DNA of 64,000 nucleotides from Lysobacterales bacterium (GTDB taxonomy: Bacteria > Pseudomonadota > Gammaproteobacteria > Xanthomonadales > Xanthomonadaceae), in contig JAFLEB010000001.1 in the NCBI GenBank assembly GCA_017302075.1, positions 21,649 through 85,648 of the forward strand, written 5' to 3'. Under the pieces are notes generated by a model. It was not told where the DNA came from and did not search any database. It saw only the letters and a program-made list of their open reading frames with translations. Both the position numbers and the translations under genes were made by a program. Positions 14,616 through 24,130 of this stretch are shown piece by piece (the stretch's first letter is position 1; the number at the start of each line of letters is the position of its first letter).

Positions 14616-16080
14616 GACCGTGGTGGCGGAGTTCGTTGACTCCGTCGAGAGCGGCAAGGACAAGGACCGCCCGGGCTTCCAGGAGATGCTCCGCGCCATC
14701 CACAACCCGCGGCGTGGCTGGGACACGATCCTGATGTACGACACCGCCCGGCTATCTCGCCGGCGCGAGATCTCGATCATCTTCGAGGAGACCGATTGCC
14801 GCCGGAACGGCGTGCGCGTGGTCTACCGCAGCCTCCCCGACATGCCCGCGCTGAGCGAGCTGCTGCTCAAGTCGACCATGCAGGCGATGGACGAGTACCA
14901 CAGCCTCAGTAGCCGTGAGCGTGGCCTGGCCGGGATGGCGGAGAACGTCCGCCAGGGGTGGCGTGCCGGCGGCAAGGCACCGCTGGGCTACCGGCTCAAG
15001 CGGGTGCCGACAGGCGCATCCCGCGAAGGCGCGGCAGTCACGAAGACCGTGCTCGAGCCGGATCCCGTCACCGCCAGGTGGGTGGCCATGTACCTGCAGG
15101 CCAGGGCATCTGGCCTGCCGCTCGCGGCCGCGCAGGAGCAGGCCGGCCTGACCGCGGTCAAGAAGTCGTCGCTGATCGGCATGGAGTGGAACGCGCTGCA
15201 GTACGCCGGCCACACCGTGTGGAACGTCCACGCGGAGAAGACCGACTCCGGCTACGCCGGTGGATCCAAGCGGCGGCCGCGGGCCGACTGGGTGATCCGC
15301 AAGGACACCCACCCCGCCCTGATCAGCGATGCGGACGCCGAAGCGATCCTGTCTCGCCTGCAGGCGCGGGCGGAGGCGCGGCGTGCCGCTCGAGTGGTTG
15401 AGCGTGAGCGCACCTCGGAGGCGCTCCTTGGCGGCCGGCTGCGCGCGCCGGACGGGCGCAAGTACTGGGCCGAGGCCGACCGTTACCGGCTCAAGGGCAC
15501 GCCATCCCGCTCAATCGCGCGCGGCCGTGTCGACGAGGTGGTGCTGGAGCGCGTGCTGGATGACCTAGCGTCCGGCGACTTCGCGATCGCGCTGATGCGC
15601 GGCACGCGAGAGGCGATGACCGCTGATGCGGATCCGGCCGCCATGCTGCAGCTGCAGTCCCAGATCCAGATCCTGACCACCAGGATCGCGAAGATGATGG
15701 ACATGGCCTCCATGATGGAGGCGCCGGCACCGGCCCTGCGCCGCGTGGCCGACCTCGAGGCCGATCGGGACGAGCTCGAGCGGCAGCTCGAGTCACTGGA
15801 GCGAACGGCGGCACAGGCCAGCTTGCTCGACAGCCTGTCGATCGACGACATCCAGCGCGAGCTGGCGGCGATCGTGGAGTTGGCCAGGGACGGCGACGCC
15901 GGCATCGGCGCCGCGATGATGGCGCTGGTCGACCGCGTGGAGCTGGATCCGGAAACGCTGGACGCCAGGCTGTTCTATCGCCTGGCGCCAGGTTCGACGG
16001 CTGGTCTCGGTCTTTCTAACCCCGAATCGGGGGTTAGGGTGGCGTCCCCACGGGGATTCGAACCCCGGTCGCTACCGTGA
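14512..16080 (+). CDS. Large serine recombinase (prophage integrase)
   Basis: This 522-residue protein has GAGGG six bases before its ATG. The N-terminal resolvase domain begins RAALYLRSSKDRND, with Ser11 the likely nucleophile, and contains LMYDTARLSRR. A recombinase domain follows (GYRLKRVPTG through about residue 260), and a coiled-coil region lies at about 380-455. The position of the usual zinc ribbon (about 300-330, LLGGRLRAPDGRKYW) has no Cys; the whole protein has only one. The last 14 or so codons lie antisense inside the tRNA-Glu gene (MASPRGFEPRS-like end), so the stop comes from the tRNA. It should integrate and excise this prophage. Confidence 0.88.
   Translation: MKRAALYLRSSKDRNDVSPDAQRRALLDLANSRGETVVAEFVDSVESGKDKDRPGFQEMLRAIHNPRRGWDTILMYDTARLSRRREISIIFEETDCRRNGVRVVYRSLPDMPALSELLLKSTMQAMDEYHSLSSRERGLAGMAENVRQGWRAGGKAPLGYRLKRVPTGASREGAAVTKTVLEPDPVTARWVAMYLQARASGLPLAAAQEQAGLTAVKKSSLIGMEWNALQYAGHTVWNVHAEKTDSGYAGGSKRRPRADWVIRKDTHPALISDADAEAILSRLQARAEARRAARVVERERTSEALLGGRLRAPDGRKYWAEADRYRLKGTPSRSIARGRVDEVVLERVLDDLASGDFAIALMRGTREAMTADADPAAMLQLQSQIQILTTRIAKMMDMASMMEAPAPALRRVADLEADRDELERQLESLERTAAQASLLDSLSIDDIQRELAAIVELARDGDAGIGAAMMALVDRVELDPETLDARLFYRLAPGSTAGLGLSNPESGVRVASPRGFEPRSLP
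16016..16037. repeat. Palindrome next to the tRNA-Glu 3' end, candidate attachment-site element
   Basis: Arms CTAACCCC and GGGGTTAG (16016-16023 and 16030-16037) flank a centre that itself pairs (CCCCGA/TCGGGG). It lies within the last codons of the integrase and two bases from the tRNA 3' end. No T-tract follows on either strand, so a terminator role is weak. Position and symmetry suggest it belongs to the prophage/host junction (attR). Confidence 0.45.
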
Positions 16081-16115
16081 AAGGGTAATGTCCTAGGCCT
16101 CTAGACGATGGGGAC
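16040..16115 (-). tRNA. tRNA-Glu (UUC)
   Basis: Read on the minus strand this is a 76-base cloverleaf: acceptor GTCCCC/GGGGAC, anticodon loop CTTTCAC with anticodon TTC, the T-loop GGTTCGAATCC, and an encoded CCA end. It closely matches bacterial tRNA-Glu. Its 3' end faces the prophage and overlaps the integrase stop. It is the second gene of a tRNA-Ala/tRNA-Glu unit. Confidence 0.96.
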
Positions 16116-16136
16116 AAAACCGAAACCAGCGAAACG

Positions 16137-16212
16137 TGGTGGAGCCAGCCGGGATCGAACCGGCGACCTCCTGCATGCCATGCAGGCGCTCTCCCAGCTG
16201 AGCTATGGCCCC
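16137..16212 (-). tRNA. tRNA-Ala (GGC)
   Basis: A 76-base cloverleaf on the minus strand: acceptor GGGGCCA/TGGCTCC, the D-arm AGCTCAGCTGGGAGAGC, anticodon stem CTGCA/TGCAG with anticodon GGC, T-loop GGTTCGATCCC and encoded CCA. It lies 21 bases upstream of tRNA-Glu and is co-transcribed with it. Confidence 0.96.
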
Positions 16213-16231
16213 ACGGGCTGGAAAGGCGCGC

Positions 16232-16260
16232 ATTTTGCGGGTGATTCGCGGAAGCGTCAA
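16232..16260 (-). promoter_or_regulatory. Promoter of the tRNA-Ala/tRNA-Glu unit
   Basis: On the minus strand TTGACG (16260-16255) is followed after 17 bases by CAAAAT (16237-16232) and then a G+C-rich discriminator (GCGCGCC). This arrangement is typical of growth-rate-controlled stable-RNA promoters. It overlaps the last codons of the DUF1249 gene. Confidence 0.7.
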
Positions 16261-16745
16261 GCGTTTCTTGCGATCGCGTCCGCATCGCATGCATGCAGCG
16301 TGGCGACGCCGTGCCCCTGCTCCGCCAGGTACTGCAGCCACTTGCCGAGGAAGGTGTTCATCCGCAGGCGGTGGTCGAGGATGCGCTCCGGTGGCGGGAA
16401 CATGCCGATCACGTCCTGCCAGCGTCGTCCCGAATAGCAGTGCGTCGCCTCGACCTGCCGCGCATCGCGATACAGGCGCAGGCTGGCGGACGGATCGGCG
16501 AGGCCGGTCTGCGGGTCGACCAGTCCGTAGCTCATGCGCAACTCGGAGGTATAGGCGTGTTGCTCGACGACCTCGAGATGGACGTCGAGTCCGTCGCCGA
16601 TGGCAGACAGGTAGCGGCCGCAGCCGAGGTCGGCAGGCTCGAACAGCCGTTGCAGGCGCGCATGGTTCTCCGCGTACAGGCCCATCAGCCAGCCGAAGCG
16701 GCTCAGGCGTGGGAGCGGTGCACGTCGCGAGAGGGCCAGGGTCAT
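16257..16745 (-). CDS. DUF1249 family protein (YqiB-like)
   Basis: This 162-residue protein matches the DUF1249/YqiB family by its opening (RFGWLMGLYAENHARLQRLF), the central LDVHLEVVEQHAYTSELRMSY and the later RLYRDARQVEA. Length is typical. It has no signal peptide or membrane helix and is probably cytoplasmic. The biochemical role of the family is unknown. Confidence 0.85.
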   Translation of the reverse strand: MTLALSRRAPLPRLSRFGWLMGLYAENHARLQRLFEPADLGCGRYLSAIGDGLDVHLEVVEQHAYTSELRMSYGLVDPQTGLADPSASLRLYRDARQVEATHCYSGRRWQDVIGMFPPPERILDHRLRMNTFLGKWLQYLAEQGHGVATLHACDADAIARNA

Positions 16746-16840
16746 GGCCCGATCCTACACGCGGCTGCGGCGGGGCGGCAGGGGCCACCGACGGACCCAT
16801 GCAGGTGCTGTTGGGACAGCCTCCCCTGCCCGCGCACGGC

Positions 16841-17668
16841 TCAGTACATCTCGCGGTTGATCCCCAGGTGCTCGAGCACGCGGCTGGAAATTTCCTCGAT
16901 CGAGGCGTGGGTGGTGCTGAGCATCTCGATGCCTTCCCGGCGCAGCATCGCCTCGGCCTGGGCGACCTCGCGACGGCAGGTGTCGAGTTGCGCATAGCGC
17001 GAGTTGGCCCGGCGTTCCTGGCGGATCTGCTGCAGCCGCAGCGGGTCGATGGTGAGCCCGAACAGCTTCTGCCGGTACTGGCGCAACTTGGCCGGCAGGC
17101 GCTCGTCCTCCAGGTCTTCCGGGGTCAGCGGATAGTTGGCCGCCTTCACCCCGTGGTGCAGGGCCAGATAGATGCAGGTGGGGGTCTTGCCCGCACGCGA
17201 CACCCCGACCAGGATCAGGTCTGCCTCGTCGTAGTCGAGGCGCACGCCGTCGTCGTGGGTGAGCGCGTAGTTCATCGCATTGATGCGGCGATGGTAGGCC
17301 TCGAAGTCGACCATGCCATGCGCCTGCCCTACCCGCTGCTGGCGGCTCTGGCCGAGCTCGCGCTCCAGCGGCTCGATGAACGGCGCGAAGACGTCCAGCA
17401 TCAGCGCGCCGCTCTCGCCCAGCAAGGCGGTCAGGCCGGCATCGACGCAGGAATTGACCACGATGGGGCGGACGCCCGCCGCCTGCCCGGCCCGGCGGAT
17501 GCGGTCGGCGGCCTCGCGCGCCTTGTCGGGGGTATCCACGAACGGCAGGCGGTCGGTCTGGAAGCGGGTGCCGGTGAACTGGGTCAGCAGGCTGTGGCCG
17601 ATGGTCTCGGCGGTGATGCCGGTACCGTCGGAGACGTAGAACACGGGGCGGACGGCATCCATCTGCAA
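16841..17668 (-). CDS. ppsR: Phosphoenolpyruvate synthase regulatory protein
   Basis: This 275-residue bifunctional kinase/pyrophosphorylase acts on PEP synthase, switching it off by ADP-dependent phosphorylation and on by phosphate-dependent removal. The DUF299 signature is present: [20 protein letters not shown] at the N-terminus and the P-loop GVSRAGKT (155-162). It is divergent from ppsA, its target, with 81 bases between the starts. An alternative ATG two codons later is possible. Confidence 0.95.
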   Translation of the reverse strand: MQMDAVRPVFYVSDGTGITAETIGHSLLTQFTGTRFQTDRLPFVDTPDKAREAADRIRRAGQAAGVRPIVVNSCVDAGLTALLGESGALMLDVFAPFIEPLERELGQSRQQRVGQAHGMVDFEAYHRRINAMNYALTHDDGVRLDYDEADLILVGVSRAGKTPTCIYLALHHGVKAANYPLTPEDLEDERLPAKLRQYRQKLFGLTIDPLRLQQIRQERRANSRYAQLDTCRREVAQAEAMLRREGIEMLSTTHASIEEISSRVLEHLGINREMY

Positions 17669-17749
17669 TCGTAGTCATGGCCGGGGGGGGCGTCTAAAAT
17701 AGCGGACTCCGGCACGCCCGCGCCGCCCCACCCCCTCGGAGCCCCCGCC

Positions 17750-20122
17750 TTGACCGCCAACGTCCTCTGGCTGCACGACCTGCGCCTGTCCGATCTCGCC
17801 CAGGTGGGCGGCAAGAATTCCTCGCTCGGCGAAATGATCGGCCAGCTGTCCGGCCTCGGCGTGTCCGTGCCTGGCGGCTTCGCGACCACCGCCGACGCGT
17901 TCAAGGCGTTCATCGCGCACAACACGCTGCACGCCCGTATCTACGACAAGCTCGCGACCATCGATGTGGAGGACGTGCCGGCGCTGACCCGTGCCGGCGC
18001 CGAGATCCGCGGCTGGGTGATCGATGCCCCGCTGCAGCCCGACCTGGATGCCGACATCCGCAGCGCCTACGCGAAATTGTGTGCGGACGCCGGGGCGGCC
18101 GACATCGCCGTCGCGGTGCGCTCCTCCGCCACCGCCGAGGACCTGCCCGACGCTAGCTTCGCCGGCCAGCAGGAAACCTTCCTCAACGTGACCGGCGCCG
18201 ACGACGTGGTACGCAAGGTCAAGGAAGTGTTCGCCTCGCTGTACAACGATCGCGCGATCGCCTACCGCGTGCACCACGGCTTCGCCCACGAGGACGTGTT
18301 CCTGTCCGCCGGCGTGCAGCTGATGGTGCGTTCCGACGTCGGCGCGTCCGGCGTGCTGTTCACCCTCGACACCGAATCCGGGTTCCGCGACGTGGTCTTC
18401 GTCACCGCCAGCTACGGCCTCGGCGAGATGGTCGTGCAGGGTGCGGTCAACCCGGACGAGTTCTACGTCTACAAGCCCACGCTCAAGGCCGGCAAGCCGG
18501 CGATCCTGCGCCGCTCGCTCGGCAGCAAGCAGCTGCGCATGGTGTATTCCGACGTGCCCGGCGAACGCGTGCGCACCGAAGAGACGCCCGCGGAGCTGCG
18601 CGCGCGGTTCTCGATCAGCGATGCCGACGTGCAGGAGCTGTCGAAGCAGGCGCTGGTGATCGAGCAACACTACGGCCGGCCGATGGACATCGAGTGGGGT
18701 AAGGACGGCCACACCGGCAAGCTCTACATCCTGCAGGCGCGCCCGGAGACGGTGAAGTCGCGCGCGCACGCCACCCAGATCGAGCGCTACACCCTGCAGC
18801 AGCGCGGCGAGGTGCTGTCCGAAGGTCGCGCGATCGGCCACAAGGTCGGCAGCGGCACCGCCCGCGTGGTGCGCTCGCTGGCCGACATGGAACGCGTGCA
18901 GCCCGGCGACGTGCTGATCGCCGACATGACCGACCCCGACTGGGAGCCGGTGATGAAGCGCAGTGCCGCCATCGTCACCAACCGCGGCGGCCGCACCTGC
19001 CACGCGGCGATCATCGCCCGCGAGCTGGGCGTGCCCGCGGTGGTCGGCACCGGCGACGCGCTGGACCGCATTCGCGACGGCGACCCGGTGACGGTCAGCT
19101 GCGCCGAGGGCGACACCGGCTTCATCTACGCCGGCGCCCTGCCCTTCGAACGCACCACCACCGACCTCGGCAACATGCCGCCGGCGCCGCTCAAGATCAT
19201 GATGAACGTGGCCAACCCGGACCGCGCGTTCGACTTCGGCATGCTGCCGAACGCCGGCATCGGCCTGGCCCGCCTGGAGATGATCATCGCCAGCCACATC
19301 GGCGTGCATCCCAAGGCGCTGCTCGAGTACGACCGCCAGGACGCCGCGACGAAGGCGAAGATCGATGCGCGCACCGCCGGCTACGCCGGGCCCGTCGAGT
19401 TCTACGTGGATCGCCTGGCCGAAGGCATCGCCACCATCACCGCGTCCGTTGCGCCGAACCCGGTGATCGTGCGCCTGTCCGACTTCAAGTCGAACGAATA
19501 CGCCAACCTGATCGGCGGCACGAAGTACGAGCCGCACGAGGAGAACCCGATGATCGGGTTCCGCGGCGCCTCGCGCTACATCGACCCGAGCTTCAAGGAC
19601 GCGTTCGCGCTGGAGTGCAAGGCGGTCAAGCGCGTACGCGAGGCCATGGGCCTGTCCAACCTGTGGGTGATGATCCCGTTCGTGCGCACCCTTGACGAGG
19701 GCCGCAAGGTGCTCGAGGTGCTGCGCGAGAACGGCCTCGTGCAGGGCGAGGGCGGGCTGAAGGTCATCATGATGTGCGAAGTGCCCTCGAATGCCCTGCT
19801 GGCCGACGAATTCCTCGAACTGTTCGATGGCTTCTCGATCGGCTCCAACGACATGACCCAGCTGACCCTGGGCCTGGACCGCGATTCCGCGATCGTCGCC
19901 GGCCTGTTCGACGAACGCGACTCGGCGGTGAAGAAGATGCTGGCGATGGCGATTTCCGCCGCGAAGGCCAAGGGCAAGTACATCGGCATCTGCGGCCAGG
20001 GTCCGAGCGACCATCCGGACCTCGCGCTGTGGCTGATGGAACAGGGCATCGAGTCGGTGTCGCTGAACCCGGACACCGTGGTCGACACCTGGCTCGCGCT
20101 GGCGAAGGCGAAGGCGGCCTGA
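17750..20122 (+). CDS. ppsA: Phosphoenolpyruvate synthase
   Basis: This 790-residue enzyme makes PEP from pyruvate and ATP for gluconeogenesis. The start is a TTG preceded by CGGAG. The N-terminal ATP-grasp domain contains [11 protein letters not shown] and [19 protein letters not shown]. The swivelling phosphohistidine domain has [15 protein letters not shown] with His418. The C-terminal PEP/pyruvate barrel ends with [17 protein letters not shown]. Length matches the family. A hairpin (arms at 20123-20131 and 20139-20147) directly follows the stop but lacks a T-tract. Confidence 0.96.
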   Translation: MTANVLWLHDLRLSDLAQVGGKNSSLGEMIGQLSGLGVSVPGGFATTADAFKAFIAHNTLHARIYDKLATIDVEDVPALTRAGAEIRGWVIDAPLQPDLDADIRSAYAKLCADAGAADIAVAVRSSATAEDLPDASFAGQQETFLNVTGADDVVRKVKEVFASLYNDRAIAYRVHHGFAHEDVFLSAGVQLMVRSDVGASGVLFTLDTESGFRDVVFVTASYGLGEMVVQGAVNPDEFYVYKPTLKAGKPAILRRSLGSKQLRMVYSDVPGERVRTEETPAELRARFSISDADVQELSKQALVIEQHYGRPMDIEWGKDGHTGKLYILQARPETVKSRAHATQIERYTLQQRGEVLSEGRAIGHKVGSGTARVVRSLADMERVQPGDVLIADMTDPDWEPVMKRSAAIVTNRGGRTCHAAIIARELGVPAVVGTGDALDRIRDGDPVTVSCAEGDTGFIYAGALPFERTTTDLGNMPPAPLKIMMNVANPDRAFDFGMLPNAGIGLARLEMIIASHIGVHPKALLEYDRQDAATKAKIDARTAGYAGPVEFYVDRLAEGIATITASVAPNPVIVRLSDFKSNEYANLIGGTKYEPHEENPMIGFRGASRYIDPSFKDAFALECKAVKRVREAMGLSNLWVMIPFVRTLDEGRKVLEVLRENGLVQGEGGLKVIMMCEVPSNALLADEFLELFDGFSIGSNDMTQLTLGLDRDSAIVAGLFDERDSAVKKMLAMAISAAKAKGKYIGICGQGPSDHPDLALWLMEQGIESVSLNPDTVVDTWLALAKAKAA

Positions 20123-20210
20123 TCGACGCGCGCACACGGCGCGTCGACGCCTGCGGCATGATCATGGGCGGGCGCTCTGCGGAGTGCCTGTTCCAGCCGA
20201 TGGAGACCGC

Positions 20211-21167
20211 ATGTTGCCCGTGACCCTCACCGCCCCCACGCAACAGCGCCAGGAGGCGGCCGCGCTGGTGCGCGAGATCCGCGGGATCGACTGGCTGCAG
20301 CTGCTCGAGACATGGGGCCTGCGCCTGCTCGCCGCGCTCGCGATCTTCGTCGTGGGCCGCTGGCTGGCGCGGCGGCTGTCGACCGGCCTCGACCGGGTGA
20401 TGGGACGCGCCGGGGTGGATGCCACCCTCGGCGGCTTCCTGCGCAACATCGCCTACGCGATCATGCTGGTGCTGGTCATCATGACCGCGCTGACCGCGAT
20501 CGGCATCCCGACCACGTCGATGTTCGCGGTGCTCGGTGCCGCTGGCCTCGCGGTCGGCCTGGCGCTCAAGGATTCGCTGTCCAACATCGCGTCCGGGGTC
20601 ATGCTGATCGTGCTGCGTCCGTTCCGCGCCGGCGACCATGTCGTCGCGGCCGGGCAGGAAGGCACCGTGCTCGAGATCCGGGTCTTCCAGACCCGGCTGC
20701 GCGCCTTCGACCATCGCGTGGTGATCCTGCCGAACAGCCAGATCACCACCGCGCCGATCATCAACTACTCCGCGCTGCCGCAACGCCGGTTCGAGGTTTC
20801 GGTGGGCGTGGGCTACGACGACGACCTGCAGCAGGCGCGTTCGGTGCTGCTGCAGATCGCCCGCGACGAACCGCTGGTGCTGGACGAACCCGAGCCGGTG
20901 GTGCGCGTGGTCAACCTCGGCGAGAGCAGCGTCGACCTGGTGCTGCACGCCTTCGCGAACAACGCGGATTTCGTCGAAGCGCGCAGCCGGGTGATCGAAG
21001 CCGTGCGCAACGAGCTGATCGGGCACGGGCTCAACATCCCGTACCCGCAGCGCGACCTCCACGTCTACCACAGCGACGCCGATGGACGCCCGATCGCCGA
21101 CATCCTGCTGCGCGGCGTGGCCGACGACGGCGACCGCGCGCCAAAGCAGGCGCCACCCGCGACCTAG
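20211..21167 (+). CDS. MscS-family mechanosensitive channel
   Basis: This protein has 318 residues from the ATG at 20211, which has GGAGA upstream. Three inner-membrane helices are followed by the pore-lining segment (FAVLGAAGLAVGLALKDSLSNIASGVML), the beta domain with RPFRAGDHVV and the cytoplasmic vestibule. MscS channels release solutes during hypo-osmotic shock. It is close in size to small-conductance MscS (286 residues). The last bases overlap the stop of the convergent cyclase gene. Confidence 0.92.
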   Translation: MLPVTLTAPTQQRQEAAALVREIRGIDWLQLLETWGLRLLAALAIFVVGRWLARRLSTGLDRVMGRAGVDATLGGFLRNIAYAIMLVLVIMTALTAIGIPTTSMFAVLGAAGLAVGLALKDSLSNIASGVMLIVLRPFRAGDHVVAAGQEGTVLEIRVFQTRLRAFDHRVVILPNSQITTAPIINYSALPQRRFEVSVGVGYDDDLQQARSVLLQIARDEPLVLDEPEPVVRVVNLGESSVDLVLHAFANNADFVEARSRVIEAVRNELIGHGLNIPYPQRDLHVYHSDADGRPIADILLRGVADDGDRAPKQAPPAT

Positions 21168-24130
21168 CCACTGATCCGGTTGCGCCCGCCGCGCTTGGCG
21201 TCGTAGAGCAGGTCGTCCGCGCGCCGGATCAGGTGTTCGTGGGTATCGAGCGTCTGCCGTTCGACCACCCCGGCGCTCACCGTCACGGTCCAGCCCGGCG
21301 CGAAGCCCGCGCAGTCGATGCGCTCGACCGCCAGTCGTGCGCGTTCGCAGGCGCGGCGCGCGTCGTCCAGGGCGATGCCCTCGAACACCGCGGCGAACTC
21401 CTCGCCGCCCCAGCGGGCAACGGTGGCGACGGCGCCCAGCTCGCGGCGCAGCACGTTGGCGACCTGGACCAGCGCGGCATCGCCGGCCTGGTGCGAGAAC
21501 CCGTCGTTGATCCGCTTGAAATGGTCGACGTCGAACAACGCGAACGAGAGCGGGCGACCCGCGGCACGCGTGCGCTCCTGCGCCGTGGCCAGCACCTCGT
21601 TGCCGTGCCGGCGATTGGCGAGGCCAGTCAGCGCATCCTCGCGCGCCTGCCGCTCGAAGGCATCGGCCTGCTCGCGGATGCGCTCCAGCAGCTGCGATTT
21701 CTCGGCATCCGACGCGATCAAGCGGTCGGTTTGCTCGCGCAGGGCGTGGGTCCGCGATTGCACCAGCGCTTCCAGGGCCCCGGCCCGCCGCGCGAGTTCG
21801 GAGGTGCGCCAGCGGAAGACTCCCACCACCAGCAGGCCCGCCAATCCGATGCAGGCCGGCAGGAACCAGGCGCGCTGCCACAGGTAGGGCGCGATGACGA
21901 CATCCACCATGGTCGCGCCCGGGCTCCAGTCCTGGCCCAGCCCGGGTGCCGACACCGACACCAGGAAGCGGTAGTGCCCCGGGGCAAGGTTGGTGTACTG
22001 CGCCAGCCTGCGGGTCCCGTTGTCGACCCAGGCGGCATCCACGCCCTCGAGTTTGTGGCGGTAGCGCAGGAGCCGGGGCATGCGGAAGCTCAAGCCCGCG
22101 TACTGGAAATCGAGCTTGCGGGTGCCTGCCGGCAGCTCCAGCCGCTCGCCGGCGCGCAGATCGCGATCGTTCGCGCGGACCCGCTCGATCACCACCGGCG
22201 GCAGTTCGCGGGTGTAGCCCTGCAGCGCGGCGGGATCGACCACCGCGGCACCGCGGGCGGTCGCCACCCACACCCGGCCGTCCGGCGCCAGCACGGCGGA
22301 GGGCCCCGAGGTGCCGTTGCACTGCGCACTGGCCAGGCCGTCGACTTCGGTGAACTGGTCGACGTTCAGCGTCGGCCGGCGGCCGTCGAGGACCGCGTCC
22401 ACGTCGGCGCGGCGCACGCGCAGCACCCCGCGGTTGGAACTGAGCCAGAAGTGCCCGGCGCGATCATCGACGACCTGGAAAATGGTGTCGACGGGCATCC
22501 CCTGGCGCAGCCCCAGCAAGGCGAGGCGGCCATTCCGGTAGCGCAGCAGGCCGCGGTCGCTGGCCATCCACACCGTCCCATCCTCGTCGTCGGCGAAACC
22601 GAGGATGTCGCGGGCGTCCATCGCCTCGTCCGCCCGGATCGGTTGCGCACGGTCGCCTGCGATCCGCACCGCACCGTCGGCGGTGCCCACCCAGACATCG
22701 CCGTTGCGCGCCTGGTGGAGCGCCATCACGTAGTCGCGCGGGAGTCCGTCCTCGACGCCGAAATGCCGCATCGCCCCACCCTGCAGGCGCACCAGGCCAC
22801 GCGACGTCCCGATCCACAGGGTGTCCGGTCCGGTTCGCAGGAGCGCGCGTACCTGGTTGCTGCCGGTCAACCCGTGGGCTGAATCGAGGTGTCGAATGAC
22901 CCGGCCGTCGCGCATCTGCAGGACGCCGGCCGTGTACGTGCCCACCCACAGGGTACCGTCGGGATCCTCCAGCAGGCTCATGATCGAATCGCTGGGAAGG
23001 CCGTCGGCGCGCGTGAACGAGCGCACCAGCACCCCGTTCCGCCAGAGGTTGAGGCCGCGGCTGGTGCCGATCCACATGCCGCCCCCGCGGGCCGGGATCA
23101 CGGCCCGGACGTAATCGTCGCTGAGCCCCTGTTCGCTGCCATAGGTCGTGAAAGGCGCATCGCGCAGGCGCAACAGCCCGCCGTTGGTGCCTGCCCAGAC
23201 GCTGCCTTCGCGATCGACGAACAGCGACGGGACGCGGTTGTTCGGCAGCCCCTGGCGGCTGTCGAAACGCTCCAGGCCATCGCGGTCGAGGCGCAACAGC
23301 CCGCTGCTGACCGTCCCGATCCACAGCGCCCCGGCATGGTCGCGCGCGAAGCTGGCCACGCCATCGCGCGGCAGCAACGGGGACAGCGGGACGAACCGGG
23401 AACCCTCGAGGCGGAACGCACCCGCCTCGGTCCCCGCATAGACGCCGCCATCCGGCATTTCCTCGACGCGGAACACGGGCGCGGCGGGCAGGCCGCTGGC
23501 CGGACCGGCGAGGATGCGCGGTTGGTTGCCGTAAAACCGCGCGATCCCGCCCGCGGTGGCGACCCACATCGACCCATCCCGCGCGGGCAGCAGGCCGTAG
23601 ACGATATCCGATGGCAGGCCGGCGCCTGCGCGATAACGGGTGACCTTGGCGCCATCCAGCACGAACACGCCCGCGCTCTCGGTGGCCGCCCACAGGCGGC
23701 CGCGGCTGTCCAATGCCGCGTCCATCACCTCGTCCTGGGTCAGCCCCTCGCGGCGACCGTAGGTCCGCCAGCGTCCTCGGTCGAGGATGGTCACCCCGCC
23801 GCGCGATGTCCCCATCACCAGCGCGCCATCGGCCGACACCCGCAGCGACCGGATGCCGTTGTCGCGCAACTCGGGCACGTTGCGGCGGTCGAACACCTGG
23901 AATTCGAGGCCGTTGTAGCGGACCAGTCCCTCCCAGGTCGCGAACCAGAGGTAGCCGTCCGGGGTCTGCACGATGGCGTTGATCTGGTTGTGCGGCAGCT
24001 CCTGCCGGGTGGTCCAGGTTTCGCGGAACATGGTGCCGATCGGCTTGGCCACGGAGGTCGTGGCGCAGGCGCAGACGAGCAGGAGCACGGCGATCCAGCG
24101 CCACGCCCGCGTCGCCGTCGAGGCGGCCAC
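21164..24130 (-). CDS. Diguanylate cyclase with periplasmic two-component-type propeller
   Basis: This 988-residue protein starts at a GTG (24130) and makes cyclic di-GMP. A signal/anchor (about 10-28) is followed by 13 or so Reg_prop repeats (for example DGYLWFATWEGLVRYNG), which form two beta-propellers, then a Y_Y_Y domain (about 655-740), one membrane helix (about 752-772), a short coiled coil and a GGDEF domain. The active-site loop is GGEEF (908-912) within RWGGEEFAAVF. The periplasmic half likely senses a ligand and controls cytoplasmic cyclase activity. Its start is one base from the orn stop, so the two may be co-transcribed. Confidence 0.93.
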   Translation of the reverse strand: MAASTATRAWRWIAVLLLVCACATTSVAKPIGTMFRETWTTRQELPHNQINAIVQTPDGYLWFATWEGLVRYNGLEFQVFDRRNVPELRDNGIRSLRVSADGALVMGTSRGGVTILDRGRWRTYGRREGLTQDEVMDAALDSRGRLWAATESAGVFVLDGAKVTRYRAGAGLPSDIVYGLLPARDGSMWVATAGGIARFYGNQPRILAGPASGLPAAPVFRVEEMPDGGVYAGTEAGAFRLEGSRFVPLSPLLPRDGVASFARDHAGALWIGTVSSGLLRLDRDGLERFDSRQGLPNNRVPSLFVDREGSVWAGTNGGLLRLRDAPFTTYGSEQGLSDDYVRAVIPARGGGMWIGTSRGLNLWRNGVLVRSFTRADGLPSDSIMSLLEDPDGTLWVGTYTAGVLQMRDGRVIRHLDSAHGLTGSNQVRALLRTGPDTLWIGTSRGLVRLQGGAMRHFGVEDGLPRDYVMALHQARNGDVWVGTADGAVRIAGDRAQPIRADEAMDARDILGFADDEDGTVWMASDRGLLRYRNGRLALLGLRQGMPVDTIFQVVDDRAGHFWLSSNRGVLRVRRADVDAVLDGRRPTLNVDQFTEVDGLASAQCNGTSGPSAVLAPDGRVWVATARGAAVVDPAALQGYTRELPPVVIERVRANDRDLRAGERLELPAGTRKLDFQYAGLSFRMPRLLRYRHKLEGVDAAWVDNGTRRLAQYTNLAPGHYRFLVSVSAPGLGQDWSPGATMVDVVIAPYLWQRAWFLPACIGLAGLLVVGVFRWRTSELARRAGALEALVQSRTHALREQTDRLIASDAEKSQLLERIREQADAFERQAREDALTGLANRRHGNEVLATAQERTRAAGRPLSFALFDVDHFKRINDGFSHQAGDAALVQVANVLRRELGAVATVARWGGEEFAAVFEGIALDDARRACERARLAVERIDCAGFAPGWTVTVSAGVVERQTLDTHEHLIRRADDLLYDAKRGGRNRISG

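Noticed and set aside
16016..16037. Intrinsic terminator after tRNA-Glu
   Set aside because: The stem is good but neither strand has a T-tract; it is kept as a possible attachment-site palindrome.
17675..20137. Long minus-strand frame opposite ppsA
   Set aside because: It is a codon-bias artefact; ppsA is well supported on the plus strand.
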